From Rickettsia hoogstraalii (GTDB lineage Bacteria; Pseudomonadota; Alphaproteobacteria; Rickettsiales; Rickettsiaceae), in contig NZ_CCXM01000001.1 in NCBI RefSeq assembly GCF_000825685.1, positions 953,828 through 1,017,827 of the forward strand: a stretch of DNA of 64,000 bases. Reading direction: 5' to 3'. Positions within the stretch are counted from its first letter, which is position 1. Each line of letters starts with the position of its first letter. Shown here piece after piece: positions 38,117 through 47,173 of this stretch. The notes beneath the pieces are model-generated. The model had not been told where the DNA came from. It saw nothing but the letters and a program-made list of their open reading frames with translations, and made no database searches. A program made the translations under genes and the position numbers.

Positions 38117-40000
38117 TTACTTCTTCTCTACATCCTGAAAATCGGCATCTACTACTTTTTCATCGTTAGCAGTATTTTCTTCAGCAGGCTGGCTTTCGCT
38201 TTGTGCTTTATACATTGCTTCACCGATTTTCATACTAGCTGCAGTTAAGCTCTCTGTCTTTTCTTTAATTAAAGCAGCATCTTCCGACTCAAGAACAGCT
38301 TTTAAAGCAGATAGTGCTTCTTCAGCAGCTCCTTTATCTTCTGATGATAATTTATCACCATACTCCGTAAGACTCTTTTCAGTAGAATAAACTAAACTAT
38401 CGGCAGCATTTTTTGCTTCAATAAGTTCCTTACGCTTTTTATCTTCATCGGCATTCTGCTCAGCATCTTTAATCATTTGTTCGATTTCGGCATCGCTAAG
38501 ACCGCCGGAAGCCTGAATAGTTACTTTCTGCTCCTTACCGCTTGCTTTATCTTTAGCCGAAACATGCACTATTCCATTAACATCAATATCAAATGTTACC
38601 TCTATTTGTGGAACACCTCTCGGTGAAGGAGGTATGCCTTCAAGATTAAACTGACCAAGTAATTTATTACTAGCTGCCATTTCACGTTCACCTTGAAACA
38701 CTCTAATAGTTACGGCATGCTGATTATCGTCAGCAGTTGAGAATACCTGACTTTTTTTAGTAGGTATAGTAGTATTACGATCGATTAACCTTGTAAATAC
38801 GCCGCCAAGAGTTTCAATACCAAGGGATAGAGGCGTAACGTCTAATAATAATATATCCGTTACTTCTTTATTAAGTACTCCGCCTTGAATAGCAGCACCA
38901 AGAGCTACAACCTCATCAGGATTTACGCCTTTATGCGGCTCACGTCCGAAGAATTTTTTTACGGCTTCTTGTACTTTCGGCATTCTAGTCATACCGCCTA
39001 CTAAGACTACTTCTTGAATATCAGAAGCTTTTAAACCTGCATCCTTTAACGCTTTACGGCAAGGCTCAACGGTTTTTTCAATTAAATCATCTACTAATTT
39101 TTCGAGTTCTGCTCTAGTAAATTTAATATTTAAATGTTTTGGTCCTGTACTATCAGCTGTAATATAAGGTAAATTAATATCGGTAGTTACTGCGGAAGAT
39201 AGCTCTTTTTTAGCCTTTTCTGCCGCTTCTTTCAAACGTTGAAGTGCTAAAGGATCATTACGTAAATCTATACCGCTTTCTTTTTTGAATACATCTATTA
39301 AATGGTTTAATATTCTTGTATCAAAATCCTCGCCGCCAAGGAATGTATCACCGTTCGTTGATTTTACTTCAAAAACACCGTCACCGATTTCAAGAATTGA
39401 AACATCGAATGTTCCGCCGCCAAGATCGTATACTACAATAGTTTTACTTGCCGATTTATCAAAACCGTAAGCAAGAGCTGCAGCAGTCGGTTCGTTAATT
39501 ATTCTAAGGACCTCAAGACCTGCGATTTTACCGGCATCTTTTGTTGCTTGACGTTGTGCATCATTGAAATAAGCAGGCACGGTTATTACTGCTTGTGTTA
39601 CTTTTTCGCCTAAATAATTCTCTGCGGTTTCTTTCATTTTTTGTAAAATAAAAGCACTAATTTGGCTTGGTGAATATTTATTGTTATCCGCTTCGACCCA
39701 TGCGTCACCGTTATCGGCTTTAACTATATTATACGGTACGATATCTTGGTCTTTCTTAACCATAGGATCGGTAAAATTTCTACCGATTAATCTCTTTACC
39801 GCATATATAGTATTGCGAGGGTTGGTTACTGCTTGTCTCTTAGCTGATTGTCCAACTAATTTTTCGCCGTTTGCAAAAGCTATTATTGACGGCGTAGTTC
39901 TCTCACCTTCTGAATTTTCTATTACTTTTGGCTCTTTACCTTCCATGACTGCAACACAAGAGTTAGTAGTCCCAAGGTCGATACCTATTACTTTTCCCAT
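38117..40000 (-). CDS. dnaK: Chaperone DnaK (Hsp70)
   Basis: The main Hsp70 chaperone. Starting at [20 protein letters not shown] it has 627 residues. The ATPase domain shows the phosphate-1 loop [47 protein letters not shown] and the DnaK-specific [20 protein letters not shown]. The linker [14 protein letters not shown] leads to the substrate-binding domain with [20 protein letters not shown] and a C-terminal lid ending in acidic residues ([12 protein letters not shown]). The in-frame upstream extension enters a type A repeat and is not used. A second Hsp70, hscA, is at the window end. Confidence 0.98.
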   Translation of the reverse strand: MGKVIGIDLGTTNSCVAVMEGKEPKVIENSEGERTTPSIIAFANGEKLVGQSAKRQAVTNPRNTIYAVKRLIGRNFTDPMVKKDQDIVPYNIVKADNGDAWVEADNNKYSPSQISAFILQKMKETAENYLGEKVTQAVITVPAYFNDAQRQATKDAGKIAGLEVLRIINEPTAAALAYGFDKSASKTIVVYDLGGGTFDVSILEIGDGVFEVKSTNGDTFLGGEDFDTRILNHLIDVFKKESGIDLRNDPLALQRLKEAAEKAKKELSSAVTTDINLPYITADSTGPKHLNIKFTRAELEKLVDDLIEKTVEPCRKALKDAGLKASDIQEVVLVGGMTRMPKVQEAVKKFFGREPHKGVNPDEVVALGAAIQGGVLNKEVTDILLLDVTPLSLGIETLGGVFTRLIDRNTTIPTKKSQVFSTADDNQHAVTIRVFQGEREMAASNKLLGQFNLEGIPPSPRGVPQIEVTFDIDVNGIVHVSAKDKASGKEQKVTIQASGGLSDAEIEQMIKDAEQNADEDKKRKELIEAKNAADSLVYSTEKSLTEYGDKLSSEDKGAAEEALSALKAVLESEDAALIKEKTESLTAASMKIGEAMYKAQSESQPAEENTANDEKVVDADFQDVEKK

Positions 40001-40061
40001 AAGATTCCTCGTTTTCTTTTTTATTTTTTGTTTAGTGTTGTCTATATGATTCGATTCTTTC

Positions 40062-40173
40062 GTCATTGCGAGGAAAAATTGAAAATTTTGACGAAGCAAT
40101 CCAGTAAAAAATGCATAGCATTTTTTTATTAATTTCCTGGATTGCCACGCAGCCTACGGCTGCTCGCAATGAC
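40062..40173. repeat. Type A palindromic repeat, copy A11
   Basis: GTCATTGCGAGGAAAAATTG and GCAATCCAGTAAAAAATGC on the left, CCTGGATTGCCACGCAGCC and CTGCTCGCAATGAC on the right. It is in the divergent promoter region between dnaK and the serine protease gene, only about 60 bases from the dnaK start, so the heat-shock promoter must lie on one side of it or within it. Confidence 0.82.
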
Positions 40174-40275
40174 AATTTTGGTTATTACTCGAGCCACATA
40201 ACAAATCCTTTAATTATTGTGCTATGACTTTTTATTTGATATAGTGCGGCTTAAATGATTTTACAAGAGGTGAAA

Positions 40276-41748
40276 ATGAAAAAACTACCGATTTTACTAA
40301 AACTTTTATGTATTATTAATTTAGTTTTCCTAAATAATGTAGTTTTAGCATCTTCTGAAGCAAGCAGTGCTATATTTGAAAAAGCGAAGAAAGCAATCGT
40401 AACAATTGATACTAGAATTGCCGTATCGGCATATGATGATACAAGTAGTTGGACAGGAACGGGATTTATTAACGATAAGAACAACGGTTATATAATTACT
40501 AATACTCATGTTGTCGGCGGTGCGTCTATCGGAACTTATTTTGTTACTTTTTATAATGGTGAGCAGGCAGAAGCAAAACTTATCTATTACGATATTTGGC
40601 AGGATTATGCCGTTTTAAAAGTAGAGAGCAAAGATATACCGGCGTCGGCAACACAAATAGCTTTCTCAAATGAGATTCCAAAATTAAATCAAAAGGTTTT
40701 TGTAGTCGGTAACACGGAAGCAAAAGGTTTTTCTTTCCATACCGGTTATTTGTCCGATCTTTATAATATTGAAGGTTTAATGCCGCAATGTACTTATGTT
40801 ATTAATTTAAATAGTACTGGCGGTGCTAGCGGTTCACCGGTACTAAACGATAAGATTGAGGCTATAGGAGTATTATACGGCGGCGGTAAAACTCATTCTC
40901 TAGCACTGCACGGTGATTATGTAGCTCGCACCTTAGAAAGTTTAAAGAATAATAAACAACCAAGCAGAAAACATATAGGAATAATAAGCGAGTTATATTC
41001 TTTAAATAAAGCAGTTAGACATCATAATTTCCCTAAAGAAGAAATGGATAAATATATAAATAAATTTCCTGATAGTAGAAATAGGGTGATAAGCGTTAAG
41101 GTAGTTCTAGCCGGTTCGCCTGCTGAAAAATCTTTAAAAGCCGGTGATATTATTTGGGCAGTTAATGATAAGGAACTCGGTGGCAATCTAGCATTATTTG
41201 ATAGAGAAATGGATAATTTCAAAGGAATAGCTATTAAGCTTACTATATTTCGTGATGGAAAAAAGCTAGAACAAGCAGTAGATTTATATGATGTGAACAA
41301 TAATAAAATCGCTAAAATGATAAATTTCGGCGGTGCGGTATTTTTTGAAGCCGATGACTATTTTAGTAATAAATCAGGTGTCCCGCTTAAAGCTTTAAGT
41401 ATAGCTTCCGTTCAATCCGGTAGTAGCTTTAGCTCTATACCGACATTCTTTACCAAAGATTATAAAAATGTTTATAGATTACAAATTTTTGAGATGAAAG
41501 ATTTGGCTTTAAGTAATCTTGAAGATTTGGTGAAATTCTTACCTGCTATTACTAAAGAGAAATTTATAACGGTTAGATTTAAAAATTATCAACCTTATTA
41601 CGCTAATTTCGGTTATAACGAACTTATCTCCTCACATGATGATATGATTGCCGATGTAACCTTGGATTCTATAGATACCAAGCCTTATATATTAAAGTAT
41701 AATACTGTTTCTCATGATTGGGATATGGAAAATATAAAACTTCAGTAA
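40276..41748 (+). CDS. Trypsin-like serine protease with PDZ domain
   Basis: A 490-residue protein with a signal peptide (MKKLPILLKLLCIINLVFLN, ending about LAS), so probably periplasmic. The protease fold has the His in NGYIITNTHVVGG, the Asp in YYDIWQDYAVLKVES and the Ser in NLNSTGGASGSPVLND. A PDZ domain follows with VVLAGSPAEKSLKAGDIIWA. This is the plan of DegP/HtrA, but the pairwise resemblance is low and about 200 C-terminal residues are unlike DegP (no clear second standard PDZ). I prefer to call it a DegP-like protease. The start MKKLPI with an AGAGGTG ribosome site was chosen over an in-frame TTG-type extension. Confidence 0.85.
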   Translation: MKKLPILLKLLCIINLVFLNNVVLASSEASSAIFEKAKKAIVTIDTRIAVSAYDDTSSWTGTGFINDKNNGYIITNTHVVGGASIGTYFVTFYNGEQAEAKLIYYDIWQDYAVLKVESKDIPASATQIAFSNEIPKLNQKVFVVGNTEAKGFSFHTGYLSDLYNIEGLMPQCTYVINLNSTGGASGSPVLNDKIEAIGVLYGGGKTHSLALHGDYVARTLESLKNNKQPSRKHIGIISELYSLNKAVRHHNFPKEEMDKYINKFPDSRNRVISVKVVLAGSPAEKSLKAGDIIWAVNDKELGGNLALFDREMDNFKGIAIKLTIFRDGKKLEQAVDLYDVNNNKIAKMINFGGAVFFEADDYFSNKSGVPLKALSIASVQSGSSFSSIPTFFTKDYKNVYRLQIFEMKDLALSNLEDLVKFLPAITKEKFITVRFKNYQPYYANFGYNELISSHDDMIADVTLDSIDTKPYILKYNTVSHDWDMENIKLQ

Positions 41749-42162
41749 CTAATCGATTGTGATAAATTAACAATTCTTAATCAATTAAGTCGCAATCAAT
41801 TCAACTCGGTTTGTTGCGTTATTACTCCTAAATTTATAATCTTAATTTTAGGAGAATTGCAAATTATCTCAGTGTTGTTCACTATACTATAATATTCCTA
41901 CGTGGATACTAAAGTCGTCACTGCGAGCAGGCCTTGTTGCGTGGATCGATAAAACCTACTGTGTCACCCCGTGGCTTGACCACGGGATGACAGAGGTAAA
42001 ACTGATCCACGCAACAACACCTTGCGAGCAGCCTTAGGCTGCGTGGCAATCTCGTCAAATATCCTAAGATTGCTTCGTAAATTATTTCATAATTTCCTCG
42101 CAATGACGGAAAAAACTAATTAACAATTCCTCCTGAAATAATTAATAAATTTAGGAGAATTA
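41749..42162. other. Intergenic stretch with nested repeats and a hairpin
   Basis: Behind the protease gene, ATCGATTGTGA (from 41754) and TCGCAATCAAT form an imperfect hairpin. A damaged type A repeat then contains a full second composite repeat (see separate entry). The sequence TTTAGGAGAATT occurs twice, about 290 bases apart, the second directly before the ankyrin gene ATG, as its ribosome binding region. Confidence 0.5.
41917..42107. repeat. Type A repeat interrupted by a shell-plus-type-B repeat, copy A12
   Basis: The type A element starts GTCACTGCGAGCAG and is then cut by CCTTGTTGCGTGGATCGAT, a type B pair TGTCACCCCGTGGCTTGACC and CACGGGATGACA, and the matching TGATCCACGCAACAACACC. After this GCGAGCAGCC resumes the type A element, which ends CCTCGCAATGAC. 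GCGAGCAG appears on both sides of the inner unit, so it looks like an insertion with a short target duplication. Confidence 0.75.
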
Positions 42163-42810
42163 ATGAGAAAACAAAAAATACCTACTTTACCTACATCAGA
42201 TTTAAGTCAATATAAAACTCCAAGCCTAAATTCCCCCGATTCAGAGAGAGAAATGAAACCTGCATCGGTAAAGAGTGATATAGAGGAGCTGGAAGTGTTA
42301 TTTAAAGATAAAACAAAAAGCGGCATAAAAGATTTTAATAGTGCATTAAAGGTATGTATTGAAAATAATCCCACTGCCTTATTACACGAAGCGGCTGAGC
42401 ATGGTAAAAAAGAGTTAGTGATAGCAATCTTAAAAGTAAATCGGGATTCTATAGATTCTAAGACTCTTCAGGGGCTATCGGTATTACATTCGGCAATTGC
42501 AGGAGTTAATAATAAAGACGTTATTGAAATTCTATTACAGGCAGAGCCTACTTTAGTAACAAAAAAAGATGCTTCAGGTCTTACTCCATTAGATTATTCT
42601 ACATATTATGGAAGTAGGGTAGAGATAGTAGAAATATTACAAACTTACACTCGCGATGTTAAAGATCGAATTCCTATAGAATCATCAAAATACAATATAA
42701 CACCATGTAATAATTGGGAAGAAGATATGCAAGAATATTTAAAAAATGAGATGTTTATAATTGGAAACACTAAGCATATAATAAATGGAGATTGTATAGA
42801 AAATTTGTAA
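42163..42810 (+). CDS. Ankyrin-repeat protein
   Basis: A 215-residue protein without a signal peptide (MRKQKIPTLPTSDLSQYKTP, a polar Ser/Thr/Pro-rich start). Ankyrin-like units occupy the middle: ALLHEAAEHGKKELVIAILK, GLSVLHSAIAGVNNKDVIEI with LLQAE, and GLTPLDYSTYYGSRVEIVEI. The C-terminus (NWEEDMQEYLKNEMFIIG) resembles no family I know. The ribosome site TTAGGAGAATT precedes the ATG. Rickettsial ankyrin proteins can be host-targeted effectors, but this is only a possibility here. Confidence 0.82.
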   Translation: MRKQKIPTLPTSDLSQYKTPSLNSPDSEREMKPASVKSDIEELEVLFKDKTKSGIKDFNSALKVCIENNPTALLHEAAEHGKKELVIAILKVNRDSIDSKTLQGLSVLHSAIAGVNNKDVIEILLQAEPTLVTKKDASGLTPLDYSTYYGSRVEIVEILQTYTRDVKDRIPIESSKYNITPCNNWEEDMQEYLKNEMFIIGNTKHIINGDCIENL

Positions 42811-42826
42811 ATTATTAGACAAGCCT

Positions 42827-42869
42827 CTTCCTTGTAAATTTAATATAGAGTATTAGATTTGCAAGGAAG
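42827..42869. terminator. Hairpin between the ankyrin gene and a convergent gene
   Basis: CTTCCTTGTAAAT and ATTTGCAAGGAAG pair over 13 positions (one G-T), with a loop of 17. It lies between convergent reading frames, as expected for a shared transcript end, but neither side has a clear T-run, so the terminator role is inferred from position. Confidence 0.45.
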
Positions 42870-42940
42870 ATGTAGAGAGTTCTTTAATAAAAAACGGTAA
42901 GTATGTAAAACTTACCTATAAAGTATTTTAAGCTTAAAAA

Positions 42941-43309
42941 TTATAACTCAGTGACAGGTATTTCTTTTCCTAGTGCTTCAACTTGATAGTACGCTGTTTT
43001 GTATGAATCATAGCCGCAAACAGGTGTTATTATCCCATCTTCACTAGCTATATAGGTTGTTTTTTGTAGCATATGCTCCTCAATACGCACTAATTTACCT
43101 TGCAATATTTCATCATTTTTAACAAAATCCATTTTAGGTGTTATGGATTCGGCTAAGCTCTCTGAATGCGATTTTATTTCTTGAAAAGTTGATTTTGTTG
43201 GAAAATAAGATTTATACATATCTTTTATAGTGGTGGTTACATTTTGGTATAGCTCTAAGCATTTATTGCTTAAGTTAGCTATTTTTTGTATAAAGCTTTC
43301 CAATTTCAT
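42941..43309 (-). CDS. Hypothetical protein
   Basis: A 122-residue soluble protein beginning MKLESFIQKIANLSNKCLEL. The first 60 residues are helical and amphipathic, and the C-terminal half (VRIEEHMLQKTTYIASEDGI and ITPVCGYDSYKTAYYQ) looks like beta-strands. I recognise no family. It stands alone with a convergent neighbour and no strong ribosome site. Codon use fits the genome and the frame is long enough to be real in this AT-rich DNA. Confidence 0.5.
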   Translation of the reverse strand: MKLESFIQKIANLSNKCLELYQNVTTTIKDMYKSYFPTKSTFQEIKSHSESLAESITPKMDFVKNDEILQGKLVRIEEHMLQKTTYIASEDGIITPVCGYDSYKTAYYQVEALGKEIPVTEL

Positions 43310-43487
43310 AATATAATACCTTAAATTTATTTTGAAGCGGCAAAAATATATAAGTCTTGTTTATAAATGTCAACATAAATTAATATATTATTACTATAAG
43401 TATTAACAAATGCTAATTATTATAATTTTCTTTCACAAAATCGAAATAAACTGTTATTAATATAAAAAACCAATCTTAATCTAGTAT

Positions 43488-43958
43488 ATGCGTTCTTTAT
43501 TTGTAGTAATTATATTCTTTCTAATGAGTTGTAATTTAAAACCGGTATATAGTGAAAAATACACTAGAAATAATGATTTAGAAACTATTAAAGTTGAACC
43601 GATTAGAACAATTGAAGGAGCTGAGTTTTATCATCGTTTAACTAGTATTTTACCTCAGAAAGCAAAAGCAAAATACCTGCTTAAAGCAGAGCTTATCGCA
43701 ACAACTATGCCTGCTACTATTGAAAAAAACTCCAATGTTTTAAGGGAATATATTAATCAATTAGTTAGGTATAAATTAATTGATATAGAAAGCCAAAAGG
43801 TTTTAATTGAAGAGAAGTTTTACCAAAACACGTCATATAATGCTATTTTTACACCATATGCAACAAATGTTGAAAGAGATGAAACAGGAATAGACTTGGC
43901 ATATCAAGCAGCAGAAGAAATTCGTAGCAGATTAATTTTATATTTTACACGGAAATAG
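43488..43958 (+). CDS. lptE: LPS-assembly lipoprotein LptE-like
   Basis: A small lipoprotein with a lipobox near the N-terminus (MRSLFVVIIFFLMSCNLKPV, Cys about residue 15, the NLKPVY pattern typical of LptE). The remainder is the LptE/RlpB fold: a strand-rich domain with LETIKVEPIRTIEGAEFYHR and a long helix near the end (IDLAYQAAEEIRSRLILYFT). LptE plugs LptD in the outer membrane to insert lipopolysaccharide. The location seven bases upstream of holA is the classical lptE-holA arrangement, which supports the call more than sequence similarity does. Confidence 0.82.
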   Translation: MRSLFVVIIFFLMSCNLKPVYSEKYTRNNDLETIKVEPIRTIEGAEFYHRLTSILPQKAKAKYLLKAELIATTMPATIEKNSNVLREYINQLVRYKLIDIESQKVLIEEKFYQNTSYNAIFTPYATNVERDETGIDLAYQAAEEIRSRLILYFTRK

Positions 43959-43965
43959 TTAAGCT

Positions 43966-44931
43966 ATGAAATTTTATTTTTCACAAATAGGTAGATTATT
44001 TGAACTAATAAAAGCCGGAAAGATTAGAGCTCTTTTACTATACGGTCCTGATAAAGGTTATATAGAAAAAATTTGTAAGCATTTAGTAAAAAGCTTAAAT
44101 ATGCTACAAACTTCTATAGAATACTCAGATCTTAATATTTCATCTTTAGAAATATTACTTAATTCGCCTAATTTTTTTGGTCAAAAAGAATTAATTAAAA
44201 TTAGATCGGTTGGGAATTCAATCGATAAGAATTTAAAAACAATTCTAAACAATGATTATATAAATTTTCCTGTATTTATAGGTGAGGAAATTACTTCAAG
44301 CGGGAGCTTTAAAAAGTTTTTTGAAACAGAAGAATATTTAGCGGCAGTTGCTTGTTATCATGACGATGAAGCAAAAATTGAACGAATTATTTTAGGTAAA
44401 GTAGAAAAAACTAATAAAATTATAAGTAAAGAGGCTATCACTTATTTAAAAGCTCATTTAAAAGGTGATCATGATTTAATTTGTAGCGAAATAAATAAAT
44501 TGATATATTTTGTTCATGATCGAAGAGAAATTACTTTAAACGATGTTCTAAAAGTTATAAGTAGCGAAATTACGGCAAACGGTAGTGATTTAGCAATGTA
44601 TTTTTCAAAAAAAGATTATAGTAATTTTCTGCAAGAGCTGGAAATATTAAAAAAACAAAATATCAATGAAGTTTTAATTATTAGAGCATTAATAAGGCAT
44701 TATTTAAATTTATATATAGTTTTGTCGAAAATAAAAAACGGTGAGAGTTTGGAACTCGCAATAAAATCATTATCACCACCGATTTTCTATCAATATATTA
44801 ATGATTTTACAAAGATAGCAAACAGTCTTAGCCTAACTGAATGTTTAGAGACTTTAAAACTGTTACAGCAAGCGGAGGTGGATTATAAATTAAATCCTGC
44901 TAGTTTCGATTTATTCCAAAGTATACTCTAA
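43966..44931 (+). CDS. holA: DNA polymerase III delta subunit
   Basis: The clamp-loader wrench that opens the beta clamp. At 321 residues it is normal. Recognisable blocks are the N-terminal IRALLLYGPDKGYIEKICKH, LNSPNFFGQKELIKIRSVGN, GDHDLICSEINKLIYFV and the C-terminal helical collar with VLIIRALIRHYLNLYIVLSK and PPIFYQYINDF. It has no P-loop, as expected for delta. It is coupled to lptE upstream and followed by a type E repeat. Confidence 0.92.
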   Translation: MKFYFSQIGRLFELIKAGKIRALLLYGPDKGYIEKICKHLVKSLNMLQTSIEYSDLNISSLEILLNSPNFFGQKELIKIRSVGNSIDKNLKTILNNDYINFPVFIGEEITSSGSFKKFFETEEYLAAVACYHDDEAKIERIILGKVEKTNKIISKEAITYLKAHLKGDHDLICSEINKLIYFVHDRREITLNDVLKVISSEITANGSDLAMYFSKKDYSNFLQELEILKKQNINEVLIIRALIRHYLNLYIVLSKIKNGESLELAIKSLSPPIFYQYINDFTKIANSLSLTECLETLKLLQQAEVDYKLNPASFDLFQSIL

Positions 44932-44937
44932 AGTAAA

Positions 44938-45074
44938 TGAAGAGTAGACGAAGTTTAATTTGGAAAAGAGCAAGGAGACTATAAGGCGAGGAGCTGAGCG
45001 TATACTTAATACGTGAGCACCGCAGCTCTTATAAGACGACGTAGCCAATTTTTCAAATTAAACGAGTATACATT
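44938..45074. repeat. Type E palindromic repeat, copy E4 (in front of coq7)
   Basis: Left arm GTTTAATTTGGAAAAGAGC, right arm GCCAATTTTTCAAATTAAAC, inverted centre GCGTATACTTAATACGTGAG. It starts just behind the holA stop and ends CGAGTATACATT against the coq7 ATG, filling the whole gap. Confidence 0.78.
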
Positions 45075-45614
45075 ATGCCTAGACCTGATTTTTCTGACCC
45101 TGACAAACAAATTCACGAAATAATTAGAGTTAATCATGCCGGGGAGTATGGGGCAAAAAGAATTTATCAAGGGCAGCTAAAATATATCAAATCTCAGAAT
45201 GATCATATATTAATTAAAGAAATGCTTGATCACGAAGAGGTCCATCTAAATTATTTTGAAAAAAAATTACTAGAAAAAGAAGTAAGACCCACGTTTTTAT
45301 TATTTTTTTGGCATCATTACGGATTTTTACTTGGTGCTTTATCTTCCTTGATGGGAATAAAAACAGCGATGCTTGTTACCGAGAGTGTAGAAGAAGTAAT
45401 AGAAAAGCATTATGAACAGCAAATAAATTATTTAGAAAATAAAAATGTTGAGCCGGAATTATTAAATAATATTATTAAATTTCGACTTGATGAAATCGAA
45501 CATAAAAATATTGCTATAATGAATGATAGTACTGAGGCAGTATTTGCAGAAATAACTAGTAAAATAGTGAAGATAATTTGTCGTATCTCTATAATTTTAA
45601 GTAAGAAAATTTAG
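45075..45614 (+). CDS. coq7: Demethoxyubiquinone hydroxylase Coq7
   Basis: A di-iron monooxygenase that adds the C6 hydroxyl in ubiquinone biosynthesis. The protein of 179 residues begins MPRPDFSDPDKQIHEIIRVN and shows the two EXXH-type iron sites: NHAGEYGAKRIYQGQL, then MLDHEEVHLNYFEK, later VTESVEEVIEKHYEQQ, and DEIEHKNIAIMND. A hydrophobic stretch FHHYGFLLGALSSLMGIK-like (written here as WHHYGFLLGALSSLMGIKTA) contacts the membrane. With ctaE and the COQ10-like protein it serves the respiratory chain. Confidence 0.95.
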   Translation: MPRPDFSDPDKQIHEIIRVNHAGEYGAKRIYQGQLKYIKSQNDHILIKEMLDHEEVHLNYFEKKLLEKEVRPTFLLFFWHHYGFLLGALSSLMGIKTAMLVTESVEEVIEKHYEQQINYLENKNVEPELLNNIIKFRLDEIEHKNIAIMNDSTEAVFAEITSKIVKIICRISIILSKKI

Positions 45615-46170
45615 AGTTAACAGCTTAATTAGTTGAAAAATCTAGAAATATTTTACTTCTAAGATATTAAGAAGATAATAAAAAAACATTAATAATATTA
45701 TTAAAAACGGTGATGAAAAGAAAAACTTTTTTCTAATTTTTTCTTTATTTTTTGCATTTGTATTTTTTAGAATTAATAAATCTTTATTTTTATTAAACAT
45801 AAGCTAATACTACTCGCAATTCCTTTATTTAATTTATGCCTAAACCTAATCTAGAATTAATAAATAATAGGTGCCAGGGGTTAAGCTCCGTTGCTGTAAG
45901 ACAACAACCTCCATTATACTTCATGATTTTACTCACTTATAATAATAGACCCCTGGCATAACTTAATGTTAAGTTTTGACAGATTGGTCTTGCAACAATG
46001 GAGCTTAAACATTATTAGCGGTCTATATATTAGTTGAATAATATAAAGAGTCAAGAGATTTTAGTTGTCATTAATAATAAATAATGTAATTCTGAGTTAT
46101 GAGGTTATATTTTCTATATAATCTGCTTCTAGAATTTGCTTTTACATCAATAATAATTTATATTTATTTA
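45615..46170. other. Intergenic region with a structured segment
   Basis: About 550 bases after coq7 without a supported gene. The first part is A/T-rich with a possible weak stem (AGAAAAA/TTTTTCT near 45718) that could end the coq7 message. A sharply different, more GC-balanced, strongly structured segment follows at 45871-46008 (separate entry). No reading frame of note crosses it. Confidence 0.5.
45871..46008 (+). ncRNA. Candidate structured RNA with interleaved inverted repeats
   Basis: Two inverted pairs overlap in the order a-b-a'-b'. Pair a: TGCCAGGGG (45872-45880) with CCCCTGGCA (45950-45958), perfect over nine bases. Pair b: TTAAGCTCCGTTGCTGTAAG plus AC (45881-45902) with GTCTTGCAACAATGGAGCTT plus AA (45987-46008), 22 positions with one mismatch. 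On the plus strand the other two differences are G-U pairs; on the minus strand they would be C-A mismatches. This suggests a plus-strand RNA that forms a pseudoknot or two alternative folds. It could also be a decayed palindromic element. I matched no known RNA family. Confidence 0.35.
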
Positions 46171-46305
46171 TATACTAAGATAGAACTTGAAAAATTGACT
46201 ATCTCGTCTTTGTAAGTCCTCGAATACTGAATGTTTATTATACGCTCCGCTCCTCGACTTATAGACTCATTGCTCTCTTTTCCAAGTTGATCTTCGTATA
46301 ATTCG
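46171..46305. repeat. Type E palindromic repeat, copy E5 (upstream of ctaE)
   Basis: Left arm AGAACTTGAAAAATTGACTA, right arm CTCTTTTCCAAGTTGATCTT, centre GTTTATTATACGCTCCGCTC. Unlike E1, E2 and E4 the opposite end faces the gene, and about 30 bases separate it from the ctaE ATG. Confidence 0.7.
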
Positions 46306-46336
46306 TAAGTATAATTAGAAAATGATAAAATAAAAT

Positions 46337-47173
46337 ATGAATCCAAATTCACATCCTATTACTAAATCGCACTTATTCCATATAGTAGACCCAAGCCCTT
46401 GGCCCGTCCTAACATCTTTTGCTTTACTTCTTTTGGTTATAGGCGGCGTTTCGTTCATGCATGGCTACAAATTTAATATATATATTTTATCTGCAGGAGT
46501 TATTTCAGTAGGTTACTGTTTATATTCTTGGTGGAGAGATGTAGTGAAAGAAGGAATAGTCGAACATCAGCATACTAGTCCTGTTAGAAAAGGTTTACAA
46601 ATAGGTATGGCGTTATTTATTTTAACGGAAATAGTATTTTTTGGTGTATTTTTTGCTTCTTTTTTTAAATCAAGTCTATCACCCGTAGGTCTTTTAGACG
46701 GTGTATGGGTTGTAAAGCAGGGAATTTGGCCTCCACCTACAATTAAAACTTTTGATCCATTTGATATTCCTTTTATCAATACTTTAATACTACTCTTATC
46801 GGGTACTACCGTTACTTGGGCTCACTATGCCTTAGAAGAAAAAAATCAAAAAGATTGCGTAACTGCACTTGCTCTTACCATATTGCTTGGAATATTTTTT
46901 ACAACTATGCAAGCATATGAATATTATCATGCGGCGTTTAAATTCACGGATGGTATATATGCTTCTAATTTTTATTTAGCCACGGGTTTTCATGGAGCTC
47001 ATGTAATTATAGGTACTATATTTCTAATAGTTTGCTACTTTAGAGCAAAAAGAGGAGATTTTACTACAGAAGGTAATGGACATTTAGGGTTTGAATTTGC
47101 TGCATGGTACTGGCATTTTGTGGACGTGGTTTGGTTATTTTTATTTACGTTTGTTTATATATTTGGAAGCTAA
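46337..47173 (+). CDS. ctaE: Cytochrome c oxidase subunit III
   Basis: The third core subunit of the aa3-type terminal oxidase in the inner membrane. At 278 residues it has seven membrane helices. Signature regions are HPITKSHLFHIVDPSPWPVL at the N-terminus, WWRDVVKEGIVEHQHTSPVR, MALFILTEIVFFGVFFASFF (with the conserved Glu), FKFTDGIYASNFYLATGFHG with AHVIIGTIFL, and FEFAAWYWHFVDVVWLFLFT at the end. Subunits I and II are not in this window. Also called coxC or coxIII in Rickettsia annotations. Confidence 0.97.
   Translation: MNPNSHPITKSHLFHIVDPSPWPVLTSFALLLLVIGGVSFMHGYKFNIYILSAGVISVGYCLYSWWRDVVKEGIVEHQHTSPVRKGLQIGMALFILTEIVFFGVFFASFFKSSLSPVGLLDGVWVVKQGIWPPPTIKTFDPFDIPFINTLILLLSGTTVTWAHYALEEKNQKDCVTALALTILLGIFFTTMQAYEYYHAAFKFTDGIYASNFYLATGFHGAHVIIGTIFLIVCYFRAKRGDFTTEGNGHLGFEFAAWYWHFVDVVWLFLFTFVYIFGS

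Noticed and set aside
45871..46008. tmRNA, 6S RNA, RNase P RNA or 4.5S RNA
   Set aside because: I found no tRNA-like end, tag reading frame, RNase P core or SRP Alu/loop motif; only the crossed stems are supported.
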